A stretch of 41,009 nucleotides of DNA, from the NCBI GenBank assembly GCA_017854795.1, contig JAFMHB010000002.1:1896-42904 (forward strand), given 5' to 3'. The position numbers were made by a program, and so were the translations under genes. The notes beneath the pieces are model-generated. The model ran no database searches. It was not told the DNA's origin and saw only the letters and a list, made by a program, of their open reading frames with translations. This document shows positions 40,292 to 41,009 of this stretch, in pieces. Numbering within the stretch: position 1 is the stretch's first letter; the number at the start of each line of letters is the position of its first letter. The stretch is from Candidatus Nanopelagicales bacterium. GTDB taxonomy: Bacteria > Actinomycetota > Actinomycetes > S36-B12.

Positions 40292-40999
40292 CTATTCGGG
40301 AATTTGTGGACTGCGAATACCGGGGTGATCTGCTGGCAAACTTTTTTTGATTATTCGCCACGACCAGAAAACAACGCCAATCACCATTACATAAAAAAGT
40401 GGACGGACTGCTGCAAGCGCCCACAAATCTTCACCTTGAATGAGTGGCACTTGGATCGCAGCCCGCACCACATTGAGCAAAACCCACAGCCATGAAGCTT
40501 TTGAGTACGCCTTAAGCAGTTCAGGATCTTTGCGCCACCGCATACCGGTCCCGGTGATTGGGCCAACTATTACTCCGAGGAGTGGCCAACGGATCAGGAT
40601 AGAAAATGCGAATGCGAGAGCTGAGGCGACATTGGCAAGGACCAGTGGCCAAAAATATGCGACCGCACTGCCCGTGTAGTAGGCAACTGTGGCTGCGACT
40701 ACGACAACAAGTAAAGCTCCAACAACTCGGACTGGTTTTTCTCCACGCGAAATACGCAGCCCTGCCAGAACAACTCCGATTGCCAGCGCTGAAATAACCG
40801 CTGCGGTGAGATTGCTGCTGGTGGCTAAGTAGACAGAGACAAAAACAACCGGCGGCAACATTGACTCGATAGCGCCACGAGGACCGCCGATAAGCGCAGC
40901 CAGCGGATGCCCAGGCTCTGACTCTGCAGCCCTTGCGTTAATCACCCGCCCAAATGTAGTGTCAATCTCTGAATTTGTTTCCGACACTGTGTCAGCCAC
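40292..40999 (-). CDS. DUF3159 membrane protein, start near window edge
   Basis: A 235-residue polytopic membrane protein with about six helices and the actinobacterial DUF3159 pattern: ALIGGPRGAIESMLPPVVFVSVYL, RGEKPVRVVGALLVVVVAATVAYYTGSA, then a TGMRWRKDPELLKAYSKASWLWVLLNVVRAAIQVPLI block. Function unknown. GTG 40999 is the first usable start and has no clear RBS in the 10 bases left. The frame stays open to the window end, so the true start may lie outside. It converges with the glycosylase gene, 4 bp apart. Confidence 0.88.
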   Translation of the reverse strand: MADTVSETNSEIDTTFGRVINARAAESEPGHPLAALIGGPRGAIESMLPPVVFVSVYLATSSNLTAAVISALAIGVVLAGLRISRGEKPVRVVGALLVVVVAATVAYYTGSAVAYFWPLVLANVASALAFAFSILIRWPLLGVIVGPITGTGMRWRKDPELLKAYSKASWLWVLLNVVRAAIQVPLIQGEDLWALAAVRPLFYVMVIGVVFWSWRIIKKSLPADHPGIRSPQIPE

Positions 41000-41009
41000 A
41001 GTCAGCCAC

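Overview
The window is a stretch of an actinobacterial (Actinomycetota) chromosome. Evidence for this includes an Rv2466c-like DsbA-family protein (of the mycothiol-linked family), DUF5130 and DUF3159 proteins (both typically actinobacterial), oligoribonuclease, an EttA-type ABC-F protein followed by a small thioesterase, a group II truncated haemoglobin, and an S-box-like SAM element paired with a short leader peptide ending in an 'RMSSALC' motif. Base composition is moderate (roughly 50-55% G+C over most of the window, higher in the first gene, lower around 4.3-4.6 kb). That fits an aquatic-type actinobacterium better than a high-GC streptomycete. The genus cannot be fixed from sequence reading alone.

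Positions 1-5.9 kb form an accessory island. It opens with the 3' part of a class II lanthipeptide synthetase (LanC-type cyclase domain with a Cys-Cys-Gly zinc motif), followed by a separately transcribed precursor peptide with a nitrile-hydratase-like leader, a GGG cleavage site and a 20-residue core with a single Cys. Three secreted proteins of unknown role come next. A 384-bp direct repeat (3 mismatches) brackets two of them: one repeat copy lies in an intact small secreted protein, the other is a 5'-truncated pseudogene copy. Positions 5.5-7.6 kb hold an MFS transporter and gene-poor DNA.

Positions 7.6-14.1 kb are mostly ordinary genes: tRNA-His, oligoribonuclease, a tandem universal stress protein, a PAP2-family membrane phosphatase/transferase, a RibD-C reductase, a SpoU-type RNA methyltransferase and a membrane O-acyltransferase with an SGNH domain.

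Positions 14.2-20.7 kb (minus strand) are a sulfur-assimilation operon. An S-box-like SAM riboswitch comes first, then a 31-codon Cys/Met-rich leader peptide with overlapping alternative hairpins, then an SsuBAC-like ABC transporter, O-acetylhomoserine sulfhydrylase, a CoA-binding protein and a thioredoxin-NHL-repeat protein. The spacing (4-, 1- and 4-bp overlaps, 18- and 68-bp gaps) suggests one transcript. Outer P1 pairing of the riboswitch would cover the leader peptide's ribosome-binding site, so two sensors (SAM and aminoacyl-tRNA/cysteine) may act in series.

Positions 20.8-41 kb are mainly housekeeping: a K+ channel, a P2-type cation ATPase, tRNA-Arg, DoxX, a variant SSB, EttA, a thioesterase plus unknown partner, alpha-glucosidase, haemoglobin O, MscS, prolyl oligopeptidase, aminopeptidase N, redox proteins, threonine aldolase, an Fpg/Nei glycosylase and a DUF3159 membrane protein. 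The least ordinary parts are the lanthipeptide/duplication island and the dual SAM/leader-peptide control region.
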